A DNA stretch of 35,051 nt from an uncultured Oscillospiraceae bacterium (GTDB lineage Bacteria; Bacillota; Clostridia; Oscillospirales; Oscillospiraceae), in contig CALWWB010000012.1 of NCBI GenBank assembly GCA_944385175.1, positions 1-35,051 of the forward strand, in the 5' to 3' direction. Made by a program: the position numbers and the translations under genes. The notes under the pieces were generated by a model. It saw nothing but the letters and a program-made list of their open reading frames with translations. It was not told the DNA's origin and did no database searches. Positions 23,887 to 31,295 of this stretch are shown here, piece after piece; position 1 is the stretch's first letter, and each line of letters begins with the position of its first letter.

Positions 23887-24648
23887 ATGTACGAAGAATT
23901 GAAAGGCAAGGTCGCTGTCATAAGCGGCGGAAGCAGGGGTATAGGTTTTGCCGCTGTGAAGAAATTCCTGGCAGAAGGTGTCAAAGTGTGTTTCCTCAGC
24001 CACTATGAGGAGACCGGGGAAAAAGCCATGGCCGCCCTGAAGGAGATAAACCCGGATTACGAGGTCATGCGCAGGGTTATCGACCTGTGCGACTACAAGG
24101 CCGTGCAGCAGCTTTTCAGCGACGTAGAGGCCAAGTGGGGGCGCATAGATATACTCATCAACAATGCCGGTAAGGACAGCAGTACGCCACTCAACCAGCT
24201 GAAGCAGGCAGAGTGGAACGAGATTATGGATCTCAACACAAAGAGCATCTACACCATGAGCAAGTACGCAATCAAATACCTTAAGAAGCACAAGGGCTGC
24301 ATTATCAATACTGCATCGGTAGCCGGTGTCTACGGCTCTGCCGCAGGTCTGCCCTACCCCACCAGCAAGGCAGCTGTTATAGGCATGACCCAGTCTCTGG
24401 CATGGACCTTCGCCCCTCTTGGTGTGCGTGTGAACGCTGTTGCCCCTGGAGTCATCAATACCGATCTCGTGGCAAATCTCCCTGATTTTGCCGCAAAAAC
24501 CATCACCGGCACCATTCCCCTTTCCCGTTTCGGTGAGCCTGAAGATATCGCAAACGTAATGTTATTCCTGGCCTCCGATTCCGCAGCATATATAACCGGC
24601 GACACCATACATGCTGACGGAGGATACAGGCCCGCAAACACTTTCTGA
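23887..24648 (+). CDS. baiA: Short-chain dehydrogenase, BaiA-type (first copy)
   Basis: 253-residue classical SDR. TGxxxGxG appears as SGGSRGIG at 13-20, NNAG at 92-95, and the catalytic set is Ser144, Tyr157, Lys161 (YPTSK). APGVINTDL and DGGYRPANTF close it. BaiA enzymes oxidise the 3-alpha-hydroxyl of bile acyl-CoA and reduce it at the end of the pathway. Placement in the bai cluster and overall likeness support a bile acid 3-alpha-hydroxysteroid dehydrogenase, though SDRs are hard to assign by eye; a BaiL-like or other hydroxysteroid role is possible. At the end of strand 2 it has FLSHYEETG, where BaiA has an acidic residue favouring NAD, so cofactor choice may differ. More than half of its positions equal the second copy 5 kb downstream. 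A strong GAAGGAAGG precedes the ATG. Confidence 0.8.
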   Translation: MYEELKGKVAVISGGSRGIGFAAVKKFLAEGVKVCFLSHYEETGEKAMAALKEINPDYEVMRRVIDLCDYKAVQQLFSDVEAKWGRIDILINNAGKDSSTPLNQLKQAEWNEIMDLNTKSIYTMSKYAIKYLKKHKGCIINTASVAGVYGSAAGLPYPTSKAAVIGMTQSLAWTFAPLGVRVNAVAPGVINTDLVANLPDFAAKTITGTIPLSRFGEPEDIANVMLFLASDSAAYITGDTIHADGGYRPANTF

Positions 24649-24664
24649 GACAGGAGGAAAGACA

Positions 24665-26485
24665 ATGTCCAGATTTAACGCAGGCACATATCAGGGGCAG
24701 GGCAAGGGTTATCGCGGCAAGCTGACCGTTGAAGTCTGCCTCGGTCCGGAGCGCATTGAGTCCGTCAAAGTGACGGAGCACAACGAGGTGCGTGGCATAG
24801 GCTGGGGCTTGAACACCTCTCCGGTGGAAACCATGCCCGGATTAATTGTCGAATACCAGTCTCTGAACATTCCGGAGGTAGTAGGCGCCGAGCTCACAAG
24901 TCAGGCCATTTTGGAGGCGGTTGCCGCCGCCATTAAGGCTTCCGGGGCAGACAAAGAGCTTATCTCTCAGCTGAAAACTGCCCCCGGTCCAATACAGGAA
25001 GCCCCGGAGGATGAAGAATACACTGTGGATCTGCTCATATGCGGAGCCGGAGCCGGCGGTCTTGCCGCCGCAGTGGAGGCAAAGCTGGCGGGAGCCAATG
25101 TGCTCGTGGTAGAAAAAGCAGGAATTACCGGCGGCTCCACCGCCCGCAGCGGCGGCAAGGTCCTTGGCGCCGGAACACGCTGGCAGAAAAGGCAAGGCAT
25201 ATATGACAGTCCAGAAATGGTATATGACTACCTCATGGAGGTGGGCTGCCGTCGGGGAGATTTCATGTCCCCGGTAAAGACCCGCTATGTCTCAGAACAT
25301 TTGAACAGCACCCTTGACTGGCTCAGCTCCGTGAAATACAGCATAAAAGGCAATCCAGAGGATATACTGAGCCAGCCCTGGCCGGAGCTATCCAGGCCGG
25401 AGCAAAATGAGGACGGCAGTCTGAAAAAATGCAGCTATCAGGTCCAGGACGTAGAGCCCATCCACGTTTCCCTCCAACCCTGGCGAGTCCACAATTCCCC
25501 CGGAGGCGGCGGCCAGACCAACGGAGAGGGTGGAGAGATCTCCGTTCCCCTGACTTTGTACTATGAAAACGACCTGGGCGGAAAAATCCTGTACAACACC
25601 GCTCTGGAGGAACTTATAACCGACGAAAAAGGCGCGGTCACCGGAGCTCTTTGCCGCCGCAAAAATGGTAGCCTTGTCACTATTCATGCTGAAAAAGGCG
25701 TCATACTGGCTACCGGCGGATACTCCCGTAATAAGGAGATGTGTTCCCGTTACCCCACGGCCCACTATTACAGCACTGTACCGCACGGTAACGTAGGCGA
25801 CGGACTTGTGGCTGCCGAAAAGATAGGCGCCAGGAACTTTGTGCACCCCGCTGTCCAGGTAGTATACACAAGCCTCACCTGCGGTATAGGTATCAATGAC
25901 GAGTCCGGCCTGATTGTAAACGAAAAGGGCGACCGTGTTGTGAACGAGTGGACTTACCAATACACTGTGGGCGATGCTTTGGCCGCCAGCGGCAGCAACT
26001 GCGGCTGGTACATCACCTCCGGCAAAGAGCCCTACCCCGGTGTCAAGTTGGGCTATAAGATGGCAGTAAACAAAAAGAGCCGGGATCCGGTATCCGACAG
26101 CATTGAGGGGCTGGCAAAGAAAATGGGCTGTGAGCCTGAGCGTCTGCGCAGGACCTACGATCGTTACTGTGAACTGGTTGATAAGGGAATAGATGAGGAC
26201 TTCGGCAAACCCGCTGAGTTCCTGCACCCCATAGAAGGGCCCAAATTTGTAGCCCTCCGGCTCCACCCCTGTATTACAGTTACCTTTGGCGGGCTAGAGA
26301 TAGACGTTGATTCCCGGGTGCTTCGTCCTGACGGTTCTTTTATCCCAGGCCTGTACGCCGCCGGGGAAGTTGCCAACACGGGCTTTTTCGGCACTGAGTA
26401 TCCAACCTGCGGCACCTCTATAGGCGGAGCATTGATGTTCGGCAGAGTGGCCGCCAGGACGGCGCTGGGCTTGTCCAAGCTCTGA
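24665..26485 (+). CDS. FMN-binding/FAD-dependent flavoprotein reductase (BaiJ/BaiP-like)
   Basis: 606 residues in two parts. Residues 5-93 form an FMN_bind domain (GTYQGQGKGYRGKLTVEV...), and 119-606 a fumarate/urocanate/3-ketosteroid-reductase type FAD_binding_2 domain (CGAGAGGLAAAVEA at 126-139, ILATGGYSRNKEM, GLYAAGEVANTGFFG, YPTCGTSIGGALMFGR). In the bai setting it recalls BaiJ/BaiP, flavoproteins reported to saturate 3-oxo-delta4 intermediates to the 5-alpha (allo) series, or a delta-1 dehydrogenase. Substrate is inferred. In most FMN_bind domains an SGA-T motif takes covalent FMN from ApbE; here it reads VGAELTS (73-79), with Glu76 in place of the acceptor Thr, so FMN may not be attached. 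AGGAGG lies 8 nt before ATG 24665. It is 16 nt after the SDR gene and ends at a strong terminator. Confidence 0.82.
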   Translation: MSRFNAGTYQGQGKGYRGKLTVEVCLGPERIESVKVTEHNEVRGIGWGLNTSPVETMPGLIVEYQSLNIPEVVGAELTSQAILEAVAAAIKASGADKELISQLKTAPGPIQEAPEDEEYTVDLLICGAGAGGLAAAVEAKLAGANVLVVEKAGITGGSTARSGGKVLGAGTRWQKRQGIYDSPEMVYDYLMEVGCRRGDFMSPVKTRYVSEHLNSTLDWLSSVKYSIKGNPEDILSQPWPELSRPEQNEDGSLKKCSYQVQDVEPIHVSLQPWRVHNSPGGGGQTNGEGGEISVPLTLYYENDLGGKILYNTALEELITDEKGAVTGALCRRKNGSLVTIHAEKGVILATGGYSRNKEMCSRYPTAHYYSTVPHGNVGDGLVAAEKIGARNFVHPAVQVVYTSLTCGIGINDESGLIVNEKGDRVVNEWTYQYTVGDALAASGSNCGWYITSGKEPYPGVKLGYKMAVNKKSRDPVSDSIEGLAKKMGCEPERLRRTYDRYCELVDKGIDEDFGKPAEFLHPIEGPKFVALRLHPCITVTFGGLEIDVDSRVLRPDGSFIPGLYAAGEVANTGFFGTEYPTCGTSIGGALMFGRVAARTALGLSKL

Positions 26486-26520
26486 ATTGTTTGTACCTTT
26501 TTTGAGTTTTAATAATTTTT

Positions 26521-26558
26521 TACAGGCGTATTCTGCATAATCCGAGAATACGCCTGTA
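26521..26558 (+). terminator. Rho-independent terminator of the baiH operon
   Basis: 14-bp stem TACAGGCGTATTCT with its complement, a 10-nt loop, then ATTTTTTC. It ends the baiH-baiA-flavoprotein unit and separates it from the regulators. The remaining 180 bp before the AraC gene is AT-rich, with GGCAAAA repeated at 26605 and 26620 and a TTGACT at 26677; no clear promoter. Confidence 0.9.
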
Positions 26559-26735
26559 TTTTTTCATTATTCTTAGCATATGCTGACCTTATTTTGAATT
26601 TTATGGCAAAATGATTTGAGGCAAAACTTGATTTTTTAACAAATTTCTGTTACCTTTATTTTAACATCAGTACAGCTTGACTGGACATTTTTATCAGAAA
26701 CACTACATTCTTATCCGGCTTCGAGAGGTGAGAAC

Positions 26736-27980
26736 TTGAAAAAGAAATGCAGGCCGCTGTGTGAGACCCCAAGAAGCAACATTTTCTGTGGGCCTGACAA
26801 ATATCTTCAGCTTCAGGAATATACAATTTCTCAGGAAATGTTTCCCGTAATGGAGATAGACAGCTACTTTATACTGGTCAGGGCCGGTAAGGGAATTTTC
26901 ATCATCAATGGGGAAGAATTCCCCGTTGAGCCTAGGTGTATCGCCTGGATACAGGGCTCCCAGGTGCTCACCATATGCCCGAATTTTGGAGAACAGCTGC
27001 ACATATGGGTATGCGCCTTTGATTATCAGCTGATCAGCTATTTTACTTTCAGGAAGCTGAGCCTGAGCAAGGAGTCGGAAGTCGTAACCGGTCTCCCCGT
27101 AATCGGTCCCGGCGGCGAGGGGGTCGATCAGATTATCCGACTCTTCTACCAATACAAAAAATTATGCGAAAAAAATACCAGAGGCTCTACAATCATCAGG
27201 AGTTCTTTCCTCCGGAAAATTGAGCTGCTGTATAATAGGGTAACCCAGAGCATGAAAGATCAATACAGATTTGAGAACATGCCGCTGGGCCGCCAAGTCA
27301 GCCTCTACATGGCTACTCACAGTACAATGGATCTGAGCGCAGCCCAGGTCGCCAAGGCCATAAGCCCCAAAGTAAACGAAGCCTCCCTGAACCATGCCCT
27401 TTTGGTGGCAACTGGACTGAACTTTAACCAATATCTTAACAGGCTCCGGCTTATTCTGGCCACCTCCTTTTTCCTCTATGACAGTCTGCCCTTCGGCTAT
27501 ATAGCGTCCATCTCAGGATTTAATATGGAAATCACTTTCTTTCGCCGCTTCAAAGCTCTTACGGGGATGACTCCCCAGGCCTACCGCGAGCAGATGCTCT
27601 GTTCAGGTACACGTAAGCGCCCATACAGAGGTATGATAATGAGTGAAACGCTTATTTCCGTAATAAGCTTTCTCTATGAGAATATGACCGAGTATATTGA
27701 TATGGACACAATATCCAAGGAATTGTATACATCCGGCAACATACTTCGTATACAGTTCAAGTCCAGGCTGAATACCAGCTTTAAGCAGATCCTTTCACAG
27801 TTTCGCGTCAGATATGCAGAGGCCCTGCTCAGCACAACCGACCTGCCTACGGTGGATATAGCCATAGAGTCTGGCTTTGGTTCAGGCCGTACAATGGGCC
27901 GTGTATTTTATGATATTAATGGTGTGTCGCCCGGTGAATTCAGGAAGAAGCGCGGCGATACCGGAGGCAGCAATGAATAA
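26736..27980 (+). CDS. AraC-family regulator with two DNA-binding domains
   Basis: 414 residues from TTG 26736, with GAGAGGTG 6 nt upstream and no in-frame ATG nearby. Residues about 25-100 are a cupin sensor (YFILVRAGKGIFIINGEEF). Residues 184-288 are an AraC helix-turn-helix pair ending IASISGFNMEITFFRRFKAL..MTPQAYREQ. Residues 305-407 are a second one ending IAIESGFGSGRTMGRVFYDI..VSPGEFRKK. A normal AraC protein has only one such 100-residue domain, so this is a tandem duplication or fusion that could bridge two operator pairs. By position it is the bai regulator, counterpart of the AraC-type bar genes near C. scindens bai; the inducer is probably a primary bile acid or its CoA form (inference). 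The stop overlaps the next gene by 8 nt. Confidence 0.87.
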   Translation: MKKKCRPLCETPRSNIFCGPDKYLQLQEYTISQEMFPVMEIDSYFILVRAGKGIFIINGEEFPVEPRCIAWIQGSQVLTICPNFGEQLHIWVCAFDYQLISYFTFRKLSLSKESEVVTGLPVIGPGGEGVDQIIRLFYQYKKLCEKNTRGSTIIRSSFLRKIELLYNRVTQSMKDQYRFENMPLGRQVSLYMATHSTMDLSAAQVAKAISPKVNEASLNHALLVATGLNFNQYLNRLRLILATSFFLYDSLPFGYIASISGFNMEITFFRRFKALTGMTPQAYREQMLCSGTRKRPYRGMIMSETLISVISFLYENMTEYIDMDTISKELYTSGNILRIQFKSRLNTSFKQILSQFRVRYAEALLSTTDLPTVDIAIESGFGSGRTMGRVFYDINGVSPGEFRKKRGDTGGSNE

Positions 27981-28569
27981 CAAATACACTTTTGAAACTG
28001 ATGGAAAAAACCGCACCACCATCACCTCAAACTTTTCCGGAGCACACGACTACTTTTCAAAGACTGTGCTCCCCGATGAAATACGTACCGTCCTTCGCCG
28101 AATAAAAGCTCCCACCCCATATGCCAACAACAGGGAGCAGGTTTTTATGCTGGTACGCTCCGGTACTGGTAAAATAGTCGTAAACGGCATAGAATACCCT
28201 CTCAAGCCAAACACCCTTATAAATCTGGGGCCCTTTCACCGCTACCGCTTCATTCCCGATATAGGTAAAATAATGGAAATCGTGGACAGCCGCATGAACA
28301 GTGGTACCTACGTTTACATGATCGCCAATCCTTATCTTAAAATAGAGCAGTTCTACGTCACTTCAGAGCCACCTATCGTATATCTCAACGGGCTCTTGGC
28401 CGATATTGCCAATGATTCTATGAACGGTTTGCTGAGGGAAATGAACAGCAATTGGGACAACCGTACCAGCATCTGCTTTTGCTACATGATGGATCTTTTT
28501 GGCGTACTTACCGAAAAGCTTCCCCGGTCATATTTTCAACACAGCTCAGCTCCGGAAAAGAAAATGTAG
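27973..28569 (+). CDS. Cupin sensor protein without DNA-binding domain
   Basis: 198 residues from ATG 27973, inside the last codons of the AraC gene, with GGAGGCAG just upstream. EQVFMLVRSGTGKIVVNGIEYPLKPNTLINLGPFHRYRFIP (about 56-96) aligns with the cupin part of the regulator before it (YFILVRAGKGIFIINGEEFPVEP). The remaining 100 residues are helical, like the linker/dimer region of AraC proteins. No helix-turn-helix follows; translation stops at TAG and the next 300 bp carry no homologous frame. It could form a heterodimer with the full regulator, acting as a co-sensor or brake. A truncated AraC gene is the other reading, but the tight translational coupling argues for a working product. 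Other unrelated small cupins cannot be excluded. Confidence 0.75.
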   Translation: MNNKYTFETDGKNRTTITSNFSGAHDYFSKTVLPDEIRTVLRRIKAPTPYANNREQVFMLVRSGTGKIVVNGIEYPLKPNTLINLGPFHRYRFIPDIGKIMEIVDSRMNSGTYVYMIANPYLKIEQFYVTSEPPIVYLNGLLADIANDSMNGLLREMNSNWDNRTSICFCYMMDLFGVLTEKLPRSYFQHSSAPEKKM

Positions 28570-28671
28570 TAATTTTTAACAAGGAAAATTTTTGTTTTCT
28601 TAACTGCTTTAAATCTATTGATTATATTTATTGCGATTTTTACTGTTTATTTTAAAAAAATTGCCTAAAAG

Positions 28672-28705
28672 AGACTGACAAATCACTTTTTTCTTTTGTC
28701 AGTCT
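28672..28705 (+). terminator. Terminator after the regulatory module
   Basis: 11-bp perfect stem AGACTGACAAA with its complement and a T-rich 12-nt loop, about 100 bp after the cupin gene stop. The T-run after it is short. The gap 28570-28918 otherwise holds AT-rich DNA, the CATCTTGTA repeats and a GC-rich hairpin. Confidence 0.6.
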
Positions 28706-28719
28706 TTACTACATTCTGC

Positions 28720-28762
28720 CATCTTGTACATAGAATCTCATTTTTTGTCGCAACATCTTGTA
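28720..28762 (+). promoter_or_regulatory. Direct repeat CATCTTGTA x2 upstream of the second baiA
   Basis: CATCTTGTA occurs at 28720-28728 and 28754-28762, 34 bp apart. The same ATCTTGTA core occurs at 21526-21533 upstream of baiH, in a pair of repeats 33 bp apart. Two plus-strand bai promoters sharing motif and spacing suggest a common regulator site. AT-rich -10-like sequences (TAAAAT, TATTAT near 28806-28817) follow, but no good -35. Confidence 0.4.
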
Positions 28763-28849
28763 AAAAAACTCAATGCTTCGGCACACTGTATTTTTCGAAT
28801 TCTGTTAAAATATTATCGTTCCAAGCATTTAAACTGGTGGCATATGCAA

Positions 28850-28868
28850 AGGGCCCCGGGAAGGCCCT
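28850..28868 (+). other. GC-rich leader hairpin before the second baiA
   Basis: AGGGCC, a 7-nt loop and GGCCCT, 50 nt before the start codon and followed by an AT-rich stretch and the ribosome site. Similar GGGCC/GGCCC hairpins stand in the leaders of baiCD (21127-21145) and between the second baiA and baiB. No T-run, so not a terminator. Confidence 0.35.
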
Positions 28869-28918
28869 GGAACGGACTGATTACTTTATAACTTTTTAAA
28901 AGGAAAGGAAAATGTCCA

Positions 28919-29686
28919 ATGTTTGAAAATGAGTTTAAAGGCAAGGTAGTTCTGGTTACCGGCGGCAGCCGTGGTATTGGTTTTGGAATCGTAAAGTCTT
29001 TTCTTGCAGCCGGTGCAAAGGTGTACTTCCTCAGCCACTATGTTGAGACCGGTGCAAAGGCTCTGGCTGCCCTTAAGGAAATCAACCCCGATTACGAAGT
29101 CATGACCAAGGCAATTGACCTTTGCGACTACAAGGCCGCTCAGGAGCTCTACGCCGAGATTGAGGAGAAATGGGGCCGCTTGGACGTTCTTGTCAATAAC
29201 GCCGGCGCTGACAGCAGCACTCCTATTCAGAAGCTCAAGCAGTCTGAGTGGGACGACATCATGAACGTCAACGTCAAGGCTATCTTTAATATGTCCAAGT
29301 ATGCCATCAAGCTGCTGAAAAAGACCAAAGGCTGCATTATCAACACCGCCTCCGTCGCCGGTATCTTCGGGTCCGGTGTCGGCTGCCCCTACCCCACTTC
29401 CAAGGGCGGCGTCATCTCCATGACTAAGTCCCTTGCCTGGGAGCTGGCTTACCACGGCATTCGCGTCAACGCTGTCGCCCCCGGTGTGATTGAGACTGAC
29501 CTGCTCGCTACCGTTCCCGAGTTTGCAAAGAAGAACCTGATGAGCGGTATTCCTCTCCGCCGCATCGGTAAGCCCGAGGATATTGCCAACGGTGTTCTCT
29601 TCCTTGCCAGCAGCGCAGCTTCCTATGTCACCGGCGTCACCTTGAATGTGGACGGCGGATACGTTCCTGCAAACGTAGCCAACTAA
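28919..29686 (+). CDS. baiA: Short-chain dehydrogenase, BaiA-type (second copy)
   Basis: 255-residue classical SDR: TGGSRGIG at 14-21, NNAG at 93-96, Ser145, Tyr158, Lys162, DGGYVPANVAN at the end. It is closely related to the copy at 23887 (FLSHY-ETG, LKEINPDYEVM, DLCDYKA, KGCIINTASVAG identical or nearly so), so the two arose by duplication. It heads the baiA-baiB-transporter-baiF unit, so it is the better candidate for the 3-alpha-hydroxysteroid dehydrogenase that acts on bile acyl-CoA after BaiB. ATG 28919 is the start, about 10 nt after AAGGAAAGG; an ATG at 28911 is out of frame and stops after four codons. The NAD/NADP preference is unclear because the strand-2 acidic residue of BaiA is replaced by Ser-His. 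Confidence 0.82.
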   Translation: MFENEFKGKVVLVTGGSRGIGFGIVKSFLAAGAKVYFLSHYVETGAKALAALKEINPDYEVMTKAIDLCDYKAAQELYAEIEEKWGRLDVLVNNAGADSSTPIQKLKQSEWDDIMNVNVKAIFNMSKYAIKLLKKTKGCIINTASVAGIFGSGVGCPYPTSKGGVISMTKSLAWELAYHGIRVNAVAPGVIETDLLATVPEFAKKNLMSGIPLRRIGKPEDIANGVLFLASSAASYVTGVTLNVDGGYVPANVAN

Positions 29687-29695
29687 GGGCAGTTC

Positions 29696-29721
29696 AACTT
29701 GGGCCCATAAGGGTCCAAGTT
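29696..29721 (+). other. Intercistronic hairpin between baiA and baiB
   Basis: 11-bp stem AACTTGGGCCC / GGGTCCAAGTT (one wobble) with a 4-nt ATAA loop, followed by TTAAAAC. The position 10 nt after the baiA stop and 28 nt before baiB suggests partial termination or RNA protection that sets the ratio of the two products. Confidence 0.5.
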
Positions 29722-29749
29722 TAAAACTCATGCAGAAAGTGTGGATATT

Positions 29750-31270
29750 ATGAGCGTTAAGCATTTTAACATCTTCAACACTGACGACGGCAAGAGTGAG
29801 TTTTCCCCCGGCAGGCAGCTTGCCCGCATAGCCGCCGTAAAACCCAACGCCCCAGCCATTATTTACATTTCCCCGGAAAATCGCGAAACCGTCATGACTT
29901 GGCGTGAGCTGGAAGTGCTGTCCAATAAGATTGCCTGGTATCTGAAAGATCAGGGCGTTGGTAGCGGCAAAAGTGTTATAGTTGCTCTGGGCAACACACC
30001 TACCCATATTGCTCTGGCTTTCGGTATTTGGAAAGTCGGCGGATGCTATGTGCCCATTTCCAGTAAGGTGCCGCAGAAAAACATGGCTGAGATATGCGAA
30101 TGTATCTCCCCTATCCTTGTGGTCACCAACCGCAGAAAGCCTGCGGGCTATACCAGCCTCAGCACCTCGGAACTCAAGGAGCTCAGCTCCGGCTATTCCG
30201 ACGAGATGCCCCCTGACACCGATGCCGTGCCCAACATGGCCAACTGCTCCGGCGGCACCACCGGCAAAACAAAGGTTATCCAGCAGAATGTCCCTGCCGG
30301 CCAGAGTGACGAGGGCCTTCAGGCTTGGTTTTATATGTCCGGTATGAACTTTGAAATGCGGCAGCTTCTGGCGGGACCTCTTTTCCACGGGGCCCCTCAC
30401 TCCGCCGCTTTTAACGGGCTGTACTGTGGAAACACCCTTATCATGCCTGCGGTGTTTGATGCCCAGCTGATGGTAGATCTTATCAAGAAATACCAGGTCG
30501 AATATGTGCAGATGGTCCCGACCCTGATGCAGCGTATCGTAAAGTTGCCTGGATTTAAAAAAGAGGATATGAAGAGCATCAAGGCTCTCTGTCATACCGG
30601 CGGCATATGCTCCAAGGATCTCAAATATCAGTGGCTGGATATCATTCCGCCGGATTCGCTGTATGAAATGTACTCCATGACAGAGTGCATAGGCATGACC
30701 AATATACGGGGCGACGAGTGGCTGAAGCATCCCGGCAGTGTAGGAAAAATGCTCGACGGGAAAATATCCATTCGAGATGAGGAAGGCAATGAGCTCCCTG
30801 CCGGTGAAATCGGCGGGATCTATATGTACTGGCCCACCAGCCCTGATGTTGAGTATGTGAATGTGGATCCCATCCCCAAGGATGCCTCGGGCTTCCGTAC
30901 GGTTGGCGATATGGGCTATGTCGATGAAGAGGGTTATCTGTACTTTGCAGACAGGCGCAGCGACATGATAGTCACCGGTGGTGAAAACGTTTTCGCCGCC
31001 GAGGTAGAGGCCGTACTTAAAAAGCATAAGAAGGTCACCGACGCAGTAGTTGTCGGCCTTCCCGACAGTGAATGGGGTCACAGAATCCACGCCATTGTGG
31101 AGGCCAATGAACCTGTCACCGCCAAGGAACTCATTAAGTTCTCCCTGAACTTCCTCCCTCCCTATAAAATACCTAAATCTTTTGAGTTCTTGGATTCTAT
31201 CCCACGTAATGAAAGTGGAAAAGTAGTTAGAAGCCTGCTTATTCAGGAAAGTCTGAAGAAGGGCTTTTAA
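29750..31270 (+). CDS. baiB: Bile acid-CoA ligase
   Basis: ATP-dependent ligase that activates cholic and chenodeoxycholic acid to CoA thioesters, first step of the pathway. It is a 506-residue ANL-family enzyme from ATG 29750 (GTG 29741 would add three residues). The P-loop is SGGTTGK at 167-173. LFHGAPHSAAFNGL, YEMYSMTECIG and YVDEEGYLYFADRRSDMIVTGGENVFAAEVE follow, and the A10 lysine is Lys491 (ESGKVVRS). FFN-type N-terminus, LLxGPLFHGAPHSAAFNGL and IRGDEWLKHPGS agree closely with remembered C. scindens BaiB. The ribosome site (AGAAAG) is weak, so translation may depend on the upstream gene. It is followed by the transporter after 25 nt. Confidence 0.95.
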   Translation: MSVKHFNIFNTDDGKSEFSPGRQLARIAAVKPNAPAIIYISPENRETVMTWRELEVLSNKIAWYLKDQGVGSGKSVIVALGNTPTHIALAFGIWKVGGCYVPISSKVPQKNMAEICECISPILVVTNRRKPAGYTSLSTSELKELSSGYSDEMPPDTDAVPNMANCSGGTTGKTKVIQQNVPAGQSDEGLQAWFYMSGMNFEMRQLLAGPLFHGAPHSAAFNGLYCGNTLIMPAVFDAQLMVDLIKKYQVEYVQMVPTLMQRIVKLPGFKKEDMKSIKALCHTGGICSKDLKYQWLDIIPPDSLYEMYSMTECIGMTNIRGDEWLKHPGSVGKMLDGKISIRDEEGNELPAGEIGGIYMYWPTSPDVEYVNVDPIPKDASGFRTVGDMGYVDEEGYLYFADRRSDMIVTGGENVFAAEVEAVLKKHKKVTDAVVVGLPDSEWGHRIHAIVEANEPVTAKELIKFSLNFLPPYKIPKSFEFLDSIPRNESGKVVRSLLIQESLKKGF

Positions 31271-31295
31271 AAAAAATTTAAAGGAGATAAGAGTT

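Noticed and set aside
26677-26709. TTGACT with TACATT as promoter for the AraC gene
   Set aside because: The spacing is 21 bp, too long for a normal promoter, and no better -10 is in register.
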